Notes: generated from the letters alone by a model not told the origin. Positions 50,489 to 60,242 are shown, counted from the stretch's first letter. The stretch is 64,000 bases of DNA from Candidatus Gastranaerophilales bacterium (GCA_900769645.1 CAAGHI010000017.1:10262-74261), one strand, 5' to 3'. Program-made: numbers and translations.

Positions 50489-51403
50489 CTATAAAAATAA
50501 TAATTTTTTAATGTGCTTAATAATATTTTGTTTTTTGTATGTTTGACTAATTATTCTTAACCAAGCATCTGTTCTCGTAGAGATACTGTATTCAGACAAT
50601 ATTTTTTGTCTTACTTGATTAAAATCTAATTCTAATTTAATTTCCCCAGATTTGATTTTTTCTATTTTTTCATTCCAATTTTCATTATTTTTTACAAAAA
50701 ATTCTTTTGGGTAACCAATTAATTGTGCAAGTTCTATATAAGGTGGAATATCACTCACTAATGCGGGAACTCCAAGATAAAGTGTTTTTAACATTCGACA
50801 ATTACCTTTTGATAGCCCAACAGGTGTCTTCTCTTGAGGGATACATATTAAATCAAATTTCTGAATATCATAATCGACAGTTTCCCTGCTCCATTCAATG
50901 TCACCACCACGTGTAATAGTTTTTAAGCCTTTTATTTGCAATTTTTCTAATATTGGCAGATTTGTTGTTGTGCCAAACCATCCAATTTGTGGATTAGTTA
51001 AATTAATATTTTGCTTTAATTCAATTTTTTCATCTATTATATCAAGAGCATCATCAAGAACGGCTACATTATTATTGTATTGTTTATAAAAATCGGCCAA
51101 ATATTGTGAGCCAGCAATAACTAAATCAGAATATTTCACCAATTTTAAATAATCACCAACATACATATCATCAACGTCAAAAATAATAAATTTGTTACTG
51201 AATAAATATTTAAAAAATCTTTTTTCCAAATATTTATAATCACTTTTTTGAAATACTAAAATATCAGCTTCTCGCAAATTTTGATTTATCGAAACGCTGT
51301 AACCTCTATTTAATAATTCATTTGATATTTTATAAACTCTTTGTCTTGTTGAACCAGCATTCTTATCCCCTGCTGTTACAAATGCTATTTTAAATTTATT
51401 CAT
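50489..51403 (-). CDS. Glycosyltransferase (GT-B type)
   Basis: A 304-residue protein of the polysaccharide cluster. It has an N-terminal Rossmann start (FKIAFVTAGDKNAGSTRQRVYKI), an IIFDVDDMYV turn, then the nucleotide-sugar half with IGWFGTTTNLPILEKL and KTPVGLSKGNCRMLKTLYLGVPALVSDIPPYIEL (span), like GT4-type Glu/Gly-rich sugar-binding segments. The short length and missing classical EX7E make this a compact GT-B; the donor is unknown. It overlaps the preceding acyltransferase gene by four bases and is last in the cluster. Confidence 0.75.
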   Translation of the reverse strand: MNKFKIAFVTAGDKNAGSTRQRVYKISNELLNRGYSVSINQNLREADILVFQKSDYKYLEKRFFKYLFSNKFIIFDVDDMYVGDYLKLVKYSDLVIAGSQYLADFYKQYNNNVAVLDDALDIIDEKIELKQNINLTNPQIGWFGTTTNLPILEKLQIKGLKTITRGGDIEWSRETVDYDIQKFDLICIPQEKTPVGLSKGNCRMLKTLYLGVPALVSDIPPYIELAQLIGYPKEFFVKNNENWNEKIEKIKSGEIKLELDFNQVRQKILSEYSISTRTDAWLRIISQTYKKQNIIKHIKKLLFL

Positions 51404-52166
51404 TTATTCATAATCCTTTTGATAAAGTAATTAATTTTATTTATTATTTTACAAATTTTTCGTAAATTTTTGTTTGAAGGTATATATTGATAATATTTTG
51501 TAAGTTCACCACCGAAGCTTTGTTTAAACATTACTATTGGCCATATTTTAAGTTCTTTCCTTTTATATTCATCTTCAAATCCTACACATCCTAAATCATA
51601 ATATTTATACCCTTTTTCTTTAAAATAAATTATATCTTTATATGTCAAATACCTGTTTGCAAATCCTATAATTTTCCTTTCTTCATTGTCCATATTCCTA
51701 AAATTAGAAACGGAACTATATAAAAAAACAATTTTTTTTCTTCATCCGTTATGTACGAATGAATTACCCCTCCACACACAGAAATACCGGTTATTACTGG
51801 GTTTTGCGGCAACCCAAGATAGAAAGATTTATTAATTTTTTCTAATCCCTTGCTTTCAAGCATTTTATTATGCTTTTGAAATAAATCCATAAGATCTATG
51901 TTATTATTAACAGTTAAATTAAGCTTTATTGCCTTATTGATTTCATTTCTTGTATTTGGCTTAAAATTTTTAAATATAAAATCAATATCTTTTTCTAAAT
52001 CTATAATAATAGAAAGGCGAACTCTTTTTTTATATAGTTTTGTTTTAATATTTTTATAACAAAAATCATAGATTACGTTATTTGCATAATCATCTAAATT
52101 AAAATCTATACTATCTTTAAAATAAATTATTTTTTGATTTTCATTTTGTAATATATATTGTGACAT
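51400..52166 (-). pseudogene. FemAB/GNAT-like acyltransferase split by a frameshift
   Basis: Two frames join into one protein. The first (from 52166) runs through IIDLEKDIDFIFKNFKPNTRNEINKAIK and GGVIHSYITDEEKK, then shifts; the second (to 51400) gives SNFRNMDNEERKIIGFANRYLTYKDI, YYDLGCVGF and FKQSFGGELTKYYQY. The pattern matches FemAB/GNAT-type transferases of polysaccharide loci. The break is in homopolymers (A8 then T7) around 51727-51740, so a one-base change restores KIVFLYSSVSNF. It may be a real slip, a phase-variable run or an assembly error. It would modify a sugar, perhaps acylating an amino sugar. Confidence 0.75.
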
Positions 52167-52167
52167 T

Positions 52168-53310
52168 TTAAAACCTTTTGCCAAAAGAACTTTTTACTAT
52201 TTGAGCAATTCTTCTAACATCTTCCTCTTTTACATCAAGATGTAAAGGTAAAGACAAAATATGTTCTGAAACGTAGTTTGCATAAGGACATGTTCCTTTA
52301 GCATAAGAATACATCCTGTACTCCGTATTATCTCTGTAATGCACTCCCGGATAAATTTTATTTTCATTTAATTTTAAAATTAAACTTTCTCTGTCCAGAA
52401 CAAGAATCTGGTATAAATGACGAGATGAAAAACAATCTTTATCTATAGTAATGAGTTGTATATTTTTATTGTTTTCAAATTCTTCATCATAAATTTGTGC
52501 AAGTTTTCTGCGATAAGCATTGTCTTCATCTAAATACTTTAAGCTAACTAAACCAAGTGAAGCCATTATGGAATTACCGTGAGCTTTATAACCAACGTAT
52601 TCAACATCATATTTCCATTTATAAGCACCGTCTTTATTTATAGAGCGTGCATATGTATCTTTATTGATACCAAGCCAGGACATTTTTCTTACAATTTCAT
52701 CAAGTTTCTTTTCTTTGAAGCAAATCATCCCACTATCACCGGTTGGACAATTTTTAACTGCTTGAAATGAATAGATAATAACTTCAGCATCTTTACCAGG
52801 TAAAGTTCCGTCAATATAACGAGTTCCTGCCATATGAGCAGCATCCAATATAAGTTTAAGATTATATTCTGTACAAATATTTTCAATTTCTTTTAAATTT
52901 TGAGTATTCCCGCCTAAACCAACAAACATAATAGCTTTTGTTTTATTTGTAATTTTCTTTCTTACATCTTCCGGATTCAAATTAAGCGAATTATCAATAT
53001 CTGCGAATATCGGCTTCATTTTATTTCTCAATATAGCGTGATTGGTTGATATAAAAGTTATAGGAGTTGTTATTATTTCATCATTATCTTTCCAACCGTA
53101 TTCCATTTTTAATATTTCAACGGCCATGTCTAAACCAACTGTTGAAGAATTAAGATAATGTGCATTCTCTAATCCAGTATATTCTTTCCAGGCTTCCTCA
53201 AATTTAACGGTTTTAAATCCTAAACCTGTCCAACCAATTTCAAGACATTCTTGAATTTCTTTCAAACATTCTTCTACTCTGTATTTTGGTTTAAATAATT
53301 GAATTTTCAT
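52168..53310 (-). CDS. DegT/DnrJ/EryC1/StrS family aminotransferase
   Basis: A ~380-residue PLP-dependent sugar aminotransferase that converts a keto-nucleotide sugar to an amino sugar. It shows the fold-type I pattern: ENAHYLNSSTVGLDMAVEIL, ITTPITFISTNHAILRNK, FADIDNSLNLNPEDV, and the PLP Lys in YSFQAVKNCPTGDSGMI; PGVHYRDNTEYRMY is the substrate side. The ATG at 53310 follows AAGGAG. It precedes the broken acyltransferase by two bases, as in loci that make N-acylated sugars, so the two probably acted in sequence. The substrate is inferred only. Confidence 0.9.
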   Translation of the reverse strand: MKIQLFKPKYRVEECLKEIQECLEIGWTGLGFKTVKFEEAWKEYTGLENAHYLNSSTVGLDMAVEILKMEYGWKDNDEIITTPITFISTNHAILRNKMKPIFADIDNSLNLNPEDVRKKITNKTKAIMFVGLGGNTQNLKEIENICTEYNLKLILDAAHMAGTRYIDGTLPGKDAEVIIYSFQAVKNCPTGDSGMICFKEKKLDEIVRKMSWLGINKDTYARSINKDGAYKWKYDVEYVGYKAHGNSIMASLGLVSLKYLDEDNAYRRKLAQIYDEEFENNKNIQLITIDKDCFSSRHLYQILVLDRESLILKLNENKIYPGVHYRDNTEYRMYSYAKGTCPYANYVSEHILSLPLHLDVKEEDVRRIAQIVKSSFGKRF

Positions 53311-53330
53311 ATGATTATTCTCCTTATAAA

Positions 53331-54350
53331 TTAAATCTTGTAATATTCTCTGTACCACTTAACAAAGTTATGAATTCCTTCTTCAACATTCACCTGAGGT
53401 TTAAAATCAAAAGTTTCATATAAATCTGAATTATCAGCTTCCGATTTTACAACCTCACCTGGCTGAATAGGCATAAAGTTTATAATTGCCTTTTTGCCAA
53501 TTTCTTTTTCCATCAGCTCAATATATCTCATAAGTTCAACCGGATGAGAATTTCCGATGTTGTAAATCTTAAACGGTGCTACACCACTTGAAGAAGGGTC
53601 AGGAGTTGCTGTATTTCTATTCCAATTCTTGTCAATTTTAGGAAGTTTTCCAAGCAAAACTTTACATACGCCCTTAGCGATATCCTCAACATAAGTAAAA
53701 TCTCTTACCATTTGACCGTTGTTAAATACATTTATTGGTTTACCTTCAATAATGTTTCTTACAAAAATAAACAATGCCATATCAGGTCTTCCCCACGGCC
53801 CATAAGCATTAAAAAATCTTAAACCTGTTGTAGGTATATTAAATAAGTGTGCATATGAATGAGCAATTACTTCATTAGCTTTTTTGGTTGCAGCATATAA
53901 ACTTAACTGATGATTACAACCGTCTGTTTCATCCCAAGGCATTTTGTTATTAGCCCCATAAACAGAAGCAGTTGAAGCAAATACGAAATGTTCAATATTA
54001 TTGTGCCTTACTTGTTCTTCAATATTAACAAATCCGATTAGATTAGAATCAACGTATGCATAAGGATTTTCAAAGCTGTATCTAACTCCTGCTTGAGCTG
54101 CAAGATTTAAAACCCTTTGTGGGTTGTGTTCCTTAAAAACCCGTTCCAATTCTTCTCTGTCAATTAAATCTACTCTTTCTTCAATAAAATTACCAAATTT
54201 ATGCAAGTTCTTAAGTCTTGCCTCTTTTAAATTAACATCATAATAATCGTTAACATTATCTATACCGATTACATCATGTCCGTCTTGAAGCAACCTTAAC
54301 GCTACGAAATGCCCTATAAAACCGGCTGTTCCTGTTACCAATAATTTCAT
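53331..54350 (-). CDS. UDP-glucuronate 4-epimerase (SDR family)
   Basis: A 339-residue extended SDR: MKLLVTGTAGFIGHFVALRLL (Rossmann), DNVNDYYDVNLKEARLKNL (typical of UDP-glucuronate epimerases), AAQAGVRYSFENPYAYVDSN, STASVYGANNKMP, the catalytic LYAATKKANE, FNAYGPWGRPDMALF, and MPIQPGEVVKS. The DYYD and AQAGVRYS blocks fit the UDP-GlcA 4-epimerase branch (UDP-GalA producing) rather than GalE. It shares one base with the adjacent dehydrogenase gene, and the two form a UDP-glucose to UDP-GlcA to UDP-GalA route. Confidence 0.87.
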   Translation of the reverse strand: MKLLVTGTAGFIGHFVALRLLQDGHDVIGIDNVNDYYDVNLKEARLKNLHKFGNFIEERVDLIDREELERVFKEHNPQRVLNLAAQAGVRYSFENPYAYVDSNLIGFVNIEEQVRHNNIEHFVFASTASVYGANNKMPWDETDGCNHQLSLYAATKKANEVIAHSYAHLFNIPTTGLRFFNAYGPWGRPDMALFIFVRNIIEGKPINVFNNGQMVRDFTYVEDIAKGVCKVLLGKLPKIDKNWNRNTATPDPSSSGVAPFKIYNIGNSHPVELMRYIELMEKEIGKKAIINFMPIQPGEVVKSEADNSDLYETFDFKPQVNVEEGIHNFVKWYREYYKI

Positions 54351-55105
54351 TACTTATCTTCTCCTCTAAACTCAATATTTAAAGGCTGTAATTCTTTTAG
54401 AATATTATGTATTGGCAAACCTTCCGTCATTTTTGTTAAAGCATTAACATCTTTAGGGAAACACTTTCCGCCATACCCATATTTCCCGTCTGGCCCCGGA
54501 ACTTGAGTATGTGGAGTATTAATATATCCGCTCAATAAAATGCCCTGCTGAATTTTTCTATAATTTGCTTCATAACGTTTGCACAAATCGTAAATTCCGT
54601 TAAAATAAGTTACTTTCAGCGCACCAAAAACATTATGAGCATATTTGGTTATTTCAGCTTCCAAAGACGTCATTTCTATATGTTTTTTGCCAATAAATAT
54701 CTGGCTTAATAATTCTTCCTCTGCTGTAAATACCATTGGTTGAGAACAGAAATCTTCATAAGCAGTTCTTTCAGTTAAAAATTCAGGCATAAAATAAACA
54801 CTTCTGCCGGTTTCTTTAGTTAATTTGTCAGATGTACCGGGTGTTATTGTTGTTCTTATAAATATTGGTTTTTTAATAGGTAATTTATTGATAATTTCTT
54901 TAAGTATAGTTAAATCCTGAGTACCATCAATTTCTGTAGGAATATGAATGCTTATAAATATAACATCCGCTTTTGAAACATCATCATTCATCCCTTTGGG
55001 CGGATCAGAAACTAAAATATTAATAGATGGATTATGTTCTTCTAACCATCTTTTTAAAGCTCTACCAATAAAACCACAGCCTACAATTCCAACATTAATT
55101 TTCAT
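54350..55105 (-). CDS. Short UDP-glucose/GDP-mannose dehydrogenase-like protein
   Basis: A 251-residue protein covering the NAD-binding and central helical domains of UDP-sugar dehydrogenases: VGIVGCGFIGRALKRWL, IFISIHIPTEIDGTQDL, FIRTTITPGTSD, PEFLTERTAYEDF and the active-site Cys in YGGKCFPKDVNAL (~residue 217). Usual members have about 390-450 residues; the C-terminal UDP-binding domain is missing although the end is clean (EFRGEDK stop). It is either a naturally short family member or a truncated enzyme. It overlaps the epimerase by one base. Confidence 0.8.
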   Translation of the reverse strand: MKINVGIVGCGFIGRALKRWLEEHNPSINILVSDPPKGMNDDVSKADVIFISIHIPTEIDGTQDLTILKEIINKLPIKKPIFIRTTITPGTSDKLTKETGRSVYFMPEFLTERTAYEDFCSQPMVFTAEEELLSQIFIGKKHIEMTSLEAEITKYAHNVFGALKVTYFNGIYDLCKRYEANYRKIQQGILLSGYINTPHTQVPGPDGKYGYGGKCFPKDVNALTKMTEGLPIHNILKELQPLNIEFRGEDK

Positions 55106-56405
55106 TATTCCCTCTTATCCTTTTTTTTATTGTTATTTTTATGCCTAATATTGTTAAAATTTTTTTCTTACCTGAGCTTGAATAATAGTTTTTTAAGGAA
55201 AATATTTTTTCAGCAAAATTACGATATACAAATTCTGTGCTTACATTTTGCATAGAAAGTAATTTATCAATAGAGAATAATTCATACCCACAAGCTGAAG
55301 AATCAAAGTCTGAATTTAATGACGAAAGATTATTTTCTAAAATATTGGATACTAAATTTATCCAAGTGTTTTTTATTTGTAAGCAATCATATTTTTTCAT
55401 TAATTCTATTGCTCTTGCACTAAATTTAGAACGTAATTCCTTGTTATTTATTAAATATTCAATTTTTTCTGCAAAATCTTGATAGGTTTCTTCAGTTAAA
55501 AAACCATTTTCATTGTTTATAATTAACTCATTTACACCACTTGCGCTTTTAAATCCAATAGACGGTAAACCTACACTTAATGCTTCTGATAATCCATTAG
55601 GAAAACCTTCAAAATAAGAAGGGAATACACAGAAATCATAATTTAAGTATATATTAAAAGGTTCTTTTGTTACTCCGCAAAAGTGTATTTGGTTTTCCAA
55701 ATTTAATGATTTAACTAATTCTTTTAACTGTAATTCAAGTTGTGGTGGTTGAGATTGACCATATATATCAATAGTCCAATCTTTGTACTTGTATGCAATT
55801 AGGGCAAAGGATTTAATTAAAAATTCATGCCCTTTCCAACAATCTATACGACTTAAATATATAATTTTTTTGTGTTCAACAGCTGTATCAACATATTCTA
55901 ATACAGATTTTGTAGGATTTGGAATACATACAACTTGTTTATTTTTAATATAATCCGGTAACAATTTATGATAACTTGGGAATAGAATTTGAGAAATTGT
56001 ATTAGTGTATAAATTCTTTAAGTTTTTCGTATTCTGATGAACAGCAAAATAAAAATCCGGTCTTGATCTAAATAATAAAATTCTTGGAATATTATTAAAT
56101 TCTTCTGCAAGTTTCGCATCGACATATAAAAATGCAAAGAAAAAAAGAATAATATCTGGTTTATTTTCTCTAATAAAACGATTAATTGCATTTGAAAAAT
56201 TATTTGTATCGCTATAGTAATCAAATAGATTTATAAATCTAACATTTTTATCTAAATTAGGTTTTCCTTTTTCATTTGCATAACAAATACCATAAACATC
56301 GAACTTTTCTGACAAGAAATTTGAAATATTTATAAAGGATGTAATAGCTCCGCCTGTAGTATTAACAACTGCATCTTGTGTAACTATGAAAATCTTTTTA
56401 ACCAT
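55095..56405 (-). CDS. Glycosyltransferase family 4 protein
   Basis: A 436-residue GT-B glycosyltransferase. The N-terminal half starts KIFIVTQDAVVNTTGGAITSF; the C-terminal half carries KIIYLSRIDCWKGHEFLIKSF, IHFCGVTKEPFNIYLNY and FPSYFEGFPNGLSEALSVGLPSIGF (EX7E-like), typical of GT4. It probably adds a sugar to a lipid-linked intermediate at the inner membrane face. The basic tail (KKKILTILGIKITIKKRIRG) may be membrane-associated. It overlaps both neighbours by a few bases. Confidence 0.9.
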   Translation of the reverse strand: MVKKIFIVTQDAVVNTTGGAITSFINISNFLSEKFDVYGICYANEKGKPNLDKNVRFINLFDYYSDTNNFSNAINRFIRENKPDIILFFFAFLYVDAKLAEEFNNIPRILLFRSRPDFYFAVHQNTKNLKNLYTNTISQILFPSYHKLLPDYIKNKQVVCIPNPTKSVLEYVDTAVEHKKIIYLSRIDCWKGHEFLIKSFALIAYKYKDWTIDIYGQSQPPQLELQLKELVKSLNLENQIHFCGVTKEPFNIYLNYDFCVFPSYFEGFPNGLSEALSVGLPSIGFKSASGVNELIINNENGFLTEETYQDFAEKIEYLINNKELRSKFSARAIELMKKYDCLQIKNTWINLVSNILENNLSSLNSDFDSSACGYELFSIDKLLSMQNVSTEFVYRNFAEKIFSLKNYYSSSGKKKILTILGIKITIKKRIRGNNEN

Positions 56406-56886
56406 TAAGCCTCCAATTTAAATTTACGAGGGTAATGATTGTTATTAGTTCAACAATGGTTATAGGTAGTAATATATTAAAAAGTTTTTTATATTTTTTC
56501 TTTACTTTTCCTATATCAGAATGAAATCTTTCTAAAAATTGTTTATCAGCTAAATATAAATCGATATTTTTAATTCCAAACAATTTTGCTTTGCAATAGA
56601 CAATACCAATATTTGGATTTGCATCTAATATTTTTACGCCCTTTCCCACATAAGTAGATTCTATTGTGTCATCTGCATCCAATGGTAAAATGTATTCCTC
56701 ACTTGCGGCCTTTATTGCCATATTTCTTGCATTTATGACACCTTGATTCTCTTTTTCGTCAATGAATAAAATATTTTTATATTTATCTGCAAAAGATTTA
56801 ATAATTTTACTGCTATTATCAGTAGAGCCGTCATTAAATACTACAATTTCTATATCATTCATTTTGTAATGTTTAACTTTTTTCAT
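56398..56886 (-). pseudogene. Truncated family 2 glycosyltransferase
   Basis: The 162 residues begin inside a GT2 domain: IEIVVFNDGSTDNSSKIIKSFADKY (first strand lacking the usual VSVIIPVYN), NQGVINARNMAIKAASEEYILPLDADDTIE with the DxD, then VKILDANPNIGIVYCKAKLF. The normal acceptor half is missing; the tail (YKKLFNILLPITIVELITI) looks like the far C-terminus of another GT2. Both a 5' truncation and an internal deletion are likely. The start codon abuts the tRNA-Ile terminator by ~60 bases, at the edge of the polysaccharide cluster. Confidence 0.7.
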
Positions 56887-56945
56887 CTGCTTAAATATAT
56901 ATTATCACAAACAAATTTCCATTCAAATTTACTAAAAACAGATAT

Positions 56946-56978
56946 TAAAAAAGACCCCTTTTGAGGAGTCTTTTTTAA
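56946..56978 (-). terminator. Terminator after tRNA-Ile
   Basis: AAAAAAGACCCC/GGAGTCTTTTTT with one mismatch in the stem and a T tract on the minus strand, following the tRNA. Confidence 0.8.
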
Positions 56979-56980
56979 TA

Positions 56981-57054
<74 letters not shown>

Positions 57055-57256
57055 AAATTTCTTTGGGGCCACAAAAATTCTTCTCAGAACTTCCGCATGT
57101 TCTAATCTACTATAAAAGTTTTTTAAAATCAACCCCTATTTTTATTTTTTATTCAATATGTTATTATACGTTACAAACTTTATTATTCATACACCTATTA
57201 GATTATTGCCCAATCAACCTAATTATGTTATAATTCTGCCTAGAAACGGAGAGATT

Positions 57257-58165
57257 ATGAATTTATTGTGGCGCGTAGTTACTGATATCCCTATTTTAAT
57301 AGTAATTTTTACTTTTTTATTTTCAATTCTTTATTGTATGAAAAATTACATTTTTGTTGGTAAAAATTTAAGAGTGCTATTAGATTTTATTTCAAGATTT
57401 AGAAAATCTGACCTTAATTTTAGGTTTAAAGAAATTGACGAATGGCTATCTGCAAATCCTTATGTTGCAAGTTCTTGGCTCGAGTTCAAAAACACATTAG
57501 TATTTTCGGAATCTGTTGCGCTTAAAGGGAGAAATAACGATTTAACCTACAAAGAAGTATCTTCAACTGTCCAAAATATTCAAACAACCGTTGATCCACT
57601 GTATTTTTTCAATGAAGAAACTCTTATTACATCGAAATTCAACAATAAGTTTTTACAAACAGTTCCGACAATTTTGACAGGTTTTGGACCTTTGTTCACG
57701 TTCTTGAACATCGCAATTGCGTTCGGTAAAATTGATTTTTCAACGCAAGAAAAAACTATTGCATCAGTTGCGGGCTTGATGTCCTCTATGCAGACTGCCG
57801 CTTTGGTTTCCGTAATTGCCGTTGGTTCATCTCTAATCTTTTTGATGTTTGAAAGAATTGCTTTTCAACTTCTTTGTAAACGACCTTTAGCTGCTTGTGA
57901 AGATATTTTTGGAAAACTTTTTGATAACATTTCTTCAGAAAAATTCTTGCTTGAACTTTTGAAAGAAACAAAAATTCAAAATAACTCTATTTCAAATTTG
58001 ATTACTGCAATGCCTCAACAGTTCAAAGTTGCACTAAACTCAGGGATTGCGAGCAATCTAGTTCCGTATCTTGAAAACCTTATTTTTGGGTTAAATGAAG
58101 TTAATAAGAGCATGAAGCAAGTTGCGAAAAACAACAAGGGGGACGATGTTGACGATTTGTTCTAG
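57257..58165 (+). CDS. MotA/ExbB-type proton-channel protein, ZorA-like
   Basis: A 302-residue membrane protein. A first span lies near the N-terminus (TDIPILIVIFTFLFSILYC) and a pair of spans at ~130-190 (VPTILTGFGPLFTFLNIAIAFG and AGLMSSMQTAALVSVIAVGSSLIFLMF). This is the MotA/TolQ/ExbB pattern, most like ZorA of Zorya defence. A soluble C-terminal tail follows; it is far shorter than the long tail of classical ZorA. The ATG at 57257 is chosen for its GGAG ribosome site; in-frame starts upstream add 33 residues. The OmpA-like partner follows 18 bases later. Ion flow through such pairs drives force or signal transfer across the envelope. Confidence 0.75.
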   Translation: MNLLWRVVTDIPILIVIFTFLFSILYCMKNYIFVGKNLRVLLDFISRFRKSDLNFRFKEIDEWLSANPYVASSWLEFKNTLVFSESVALKGRNNDLTYKEVSSTVQNIQTTVDPLYFFNEETLITSKFNNKFLQTVPTILTGFGPLFTFLNIAIAFGKIDFSTQEKTIASVAGLMSSMQTAALVSVIAVGSSLIFLMFERIAFQLLCKRPLAACEDIFGKLFDNISSEKFLLELLKETKIQNNSISNLITAMPQQFKVALNSGIASNLVPYLENLIFGLNEVNKSMKQVAKNNKGDDVDDLF

Positions 58166-58183
58166 TGCCGGAAAGGTGGGTTT

Positions 58184-58891
58184 ATGGCTATAAAGCCCAG
58201 AAAATCTACTCAGGCCGAAGGCGACAATAACATATTTTGGACAACGATGGCTGACTTGCTTTTGGGGTTGGCAATTATTTTCATGACGTTGTTTGTGCTT
58301 GCTATGACTGGGTTTACTCAACAATCTCTTGAGCAGAAAAAACAACAAATTGAAACTAGCAAAGAGTTAATTGAAAATCTTAAAGAAGCTAATATTGATG
58401 CGCAAGTTGATGAGATGACCGGGGATATAAAGATTTCTGACTTGGAGCTTTTTGAACTTGGAAGTTATAATCTTTCTCCAAAGGGAAAAGCCTATTTGGA
58501 CAAGCTTATTCCTATTTATATAAACACGATTTTTTCTAAAAAAGAATTGATTGACGAGGTTGATAATATCATAGTTCAAGGACATACTGACAGTCAGACA
58601 TATTCAGGAATTAAGGATCCTAACTTGGGGTATATGAAGAATATGGAATTGAGTTTGCAGAGGGCAAATTCTGTTGCTGATTATATGTTTAGAACCGGTT
58701 ATGATAAAAAATATAGCGAAAAGTTACGTAAAATTCTGACTGTTGAAGGGAAGAGTTATTCAGACCCGATTTTGGTAAACGGTAAAGAAGATTACAATAA
58801 AAGCAGACGTGTTGAATTGCGTTTGAAAGTTAAAAATGTTGATGTTACAGAAGTATTAGTACATGGAGTTCAAAGCTTAGATGATAAATGA
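58184..58891 (+). CDS. OmpA/MotB-domain protein, ZorB-like
   Basis: A 235-residue stator-type protein. One span near the N-terminus, FWTTMADLLLGLAIIFMTLFVLAM (span), carries an Asp in the ADLLLGL position used for proton transfer in MotB/ZorB. A linker helix (~55-80) and the peptidoglycan-binding OmpA domain follow, with IIVQGHTDSQTYSG, MELSLQRANSVADYMF and SRRVELRLK. Paired with the ZorA-like gene it should form an ion-driven motor anchored to the wall. No ZorC, ZorD or ZorE is present; the next gene is DUF711 and overlaps it by 11 bases. An AAAGGTGGG ribosome site is present. Confidence 0.8.
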   Translation: MAIKPRKSTQAEGDNNIFWTTMADLLLGLAIIFMTLFVLAMTGFTQQSLEQKKQQIETSKELIENLKEANIDAQVDEMTGDIKISDLELFELGSYNLSPKGKAYLDKLIPIYINTIFSKKELIDEVDNIIVQGHTDSQTYSGIKDPNLGYMKNMELSLQRANSVADYMFRTGYDKKYSEKLRKILTVEGKSYSDPILVNGKEDYNKSRRVELRLKVKNVDVTEVLVHGVQSLDDK

Positions 58892-60242
58892 AAATTTGAT
58901 ATTAGAAACGATTAATATGATAAAACTTCACAACCTTGATATTAGAACGGTTACAATGGCGATAAGTTTGCGTGATTGTATGGATAGTGATGTCGATGTT
59001 GTTTGCGAAAATATTTATAACAAGATTAAAAAATATGCTGGCAAACTTGTTGAGTATGCAAACGAGTTTGAAAACGATTATTCTATTCCGATTGTGAACA
59101 AGAGAATTTCTGTCACTCCGATTTCGCTTGTCGGAGAGGCTTGTAAAAATCCTGATTACGTGAAAATTGCAAAGACTTTGGATAAAGTTGCGGAAGAGAT
59201 TGGAGTGAACTTTGTCGGCGGATTTTCTGCTATGGTGGAAAAAGGAATGACAAAGGGCGATAAGTTGCTTATTGAAAGCATTCCTGAAGCTTTGGCACAG
59301 ACAGAAAGATTGTGTTCTTCAATAAACGTTGCATCTTCAAAAGCCGGAATTAATATGGACGCTGTTTTGAAAATGGCTGAAGTTGTGAAAAAATCTGCTG
59401 AATTAACCAAAGACAGAGATGGAATTGGGGCTGCAAAGCTTGTAATTTTCTGTAATACTCCTGGGGATAATCCGTTTATGGCAGGGGCTTTTTGTGGAAT
59501 TGGCGAACCTGAATGCGCCTTGAACATTGGTGTTTCTGGCCCTGGGGTTGTAAGAGCTGCTGTTGAGGCGTTAGGAAAAGATGCGGATTTAAGCGAACTT
59601 GCAAATAAAATTAAACAAATTGCTTATAAAATTACATCGACAGGAGAACTTGTAGGTAAAAAACTTGCGAAAAAATTGAATGTTCCGTTTGGTGTAATTG
59701 ATTTGTCGTTGGCACCTACACCTGCTGAGGGTGACAGTGTTGCCGGAATTTTTCAGGCAATGGGTTTGGAGCACGCTGGTGCTCATGGGACAACTGCTGC
59801 ACTTGCAATGCTTAATGATGCAGTGAAAAAAGGTGGAATTATGGCAAGTTCACATGTTGGTGGACTTTCAGGCGCATTTATCCCTGTTTCTGAGGACGCA
59901 GGCATGATTGATGCTACTTCAAAAGGTTATTTGACTTTTGACAAATTGGAAGCTATGACATGTGTTTGTTCAGTTGGTTTAGATATGATTGCAATCCCCG
60001 GAAATACGCCAAAAGAGACTATTGCCGGCATGATTGCTGATGAAATGGCAATCGGAATGATTAACAAAAAGACAACTGCTGTTAGAGTTATCCCAGTTGT
60101 GGGAAAGAATATAGGAGATGAAATTGTATATGGCGGATTGTTGGGTAAGGCACCGATTATGCCAGTGAATAAATTATCTTCTGCAGGATTTGTTTGTCGA
60201 GGCGGTAGAATTCCTGCTCCAATCCACAGTTTGAACAATTAG
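58881..60242 (+). CDS. DUF711 (PFL, UPF0210) family protein
   Basis: A 453-residue protein of the DUF711/PFL family, conserved in many bacteria and archaea but without a settled function. Blocks seen: MDSDVDVVCENIYNKI, ISVTPISLVGE, NFVGGFSAMVEKGMTKGDKLLI, LVIFCNTPGDNPFMAGAFCGIGEPE, LGLEHAGAHGTTAALAML (as LEHAGAHGTTAALAM), and GGLSGAFIPVSEDAGM. It has no membrane segment and is cytoplasmic. It overlaps the ZorB-like gene by 11 bases, so translation is coupled, and it leads into the small paralogous pair. Confidence 0.88.
   Translation: MINENLILETINMIKLHNLDIRTVTMAISLRDCMDSDVDVVCENIYNKIKKYAGKLVEYANEFENDYSIPIVNKRISVTPISLVGEACKNPDYVKIAKTLDKVAEEIGVNFVGGFSAMVEKGMTKGDKLLIESIPEALAQTERLCSSINVASSKAGINMDAVLKMAEVVKKSAELTKDRDGIGAAKLVIFCNTPGDNPFMAGAFCGIGEPECALNIGVSGPGVVRAAVEALGKDADLSELANKIKQIAYKITSTGELVGKKLAKKLNVPFGVIDLSLAPTPAEGDSVAGIFQAMGLEHAGAHGTTAALAMLNDAVKKGGIMASSHVGGLSGAFIPVSEDAGMIDATSKGYLTFDKLEAMTCVCSVGLDMIAIPGNTPKETIAGMIADEMAIGMINKKTTAVRVIPVVGKNIGDEIVYGGLLGKAPIMPVNKLSSAGFVCRGGRIPAPIHSLNN

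Noticed and set aside
57257..58891. Complete Zorya defence system
   Set aside because: ZorC, ZorD and ZorE are absent on both sides, so only a ZorAB-like pair can be claimed.
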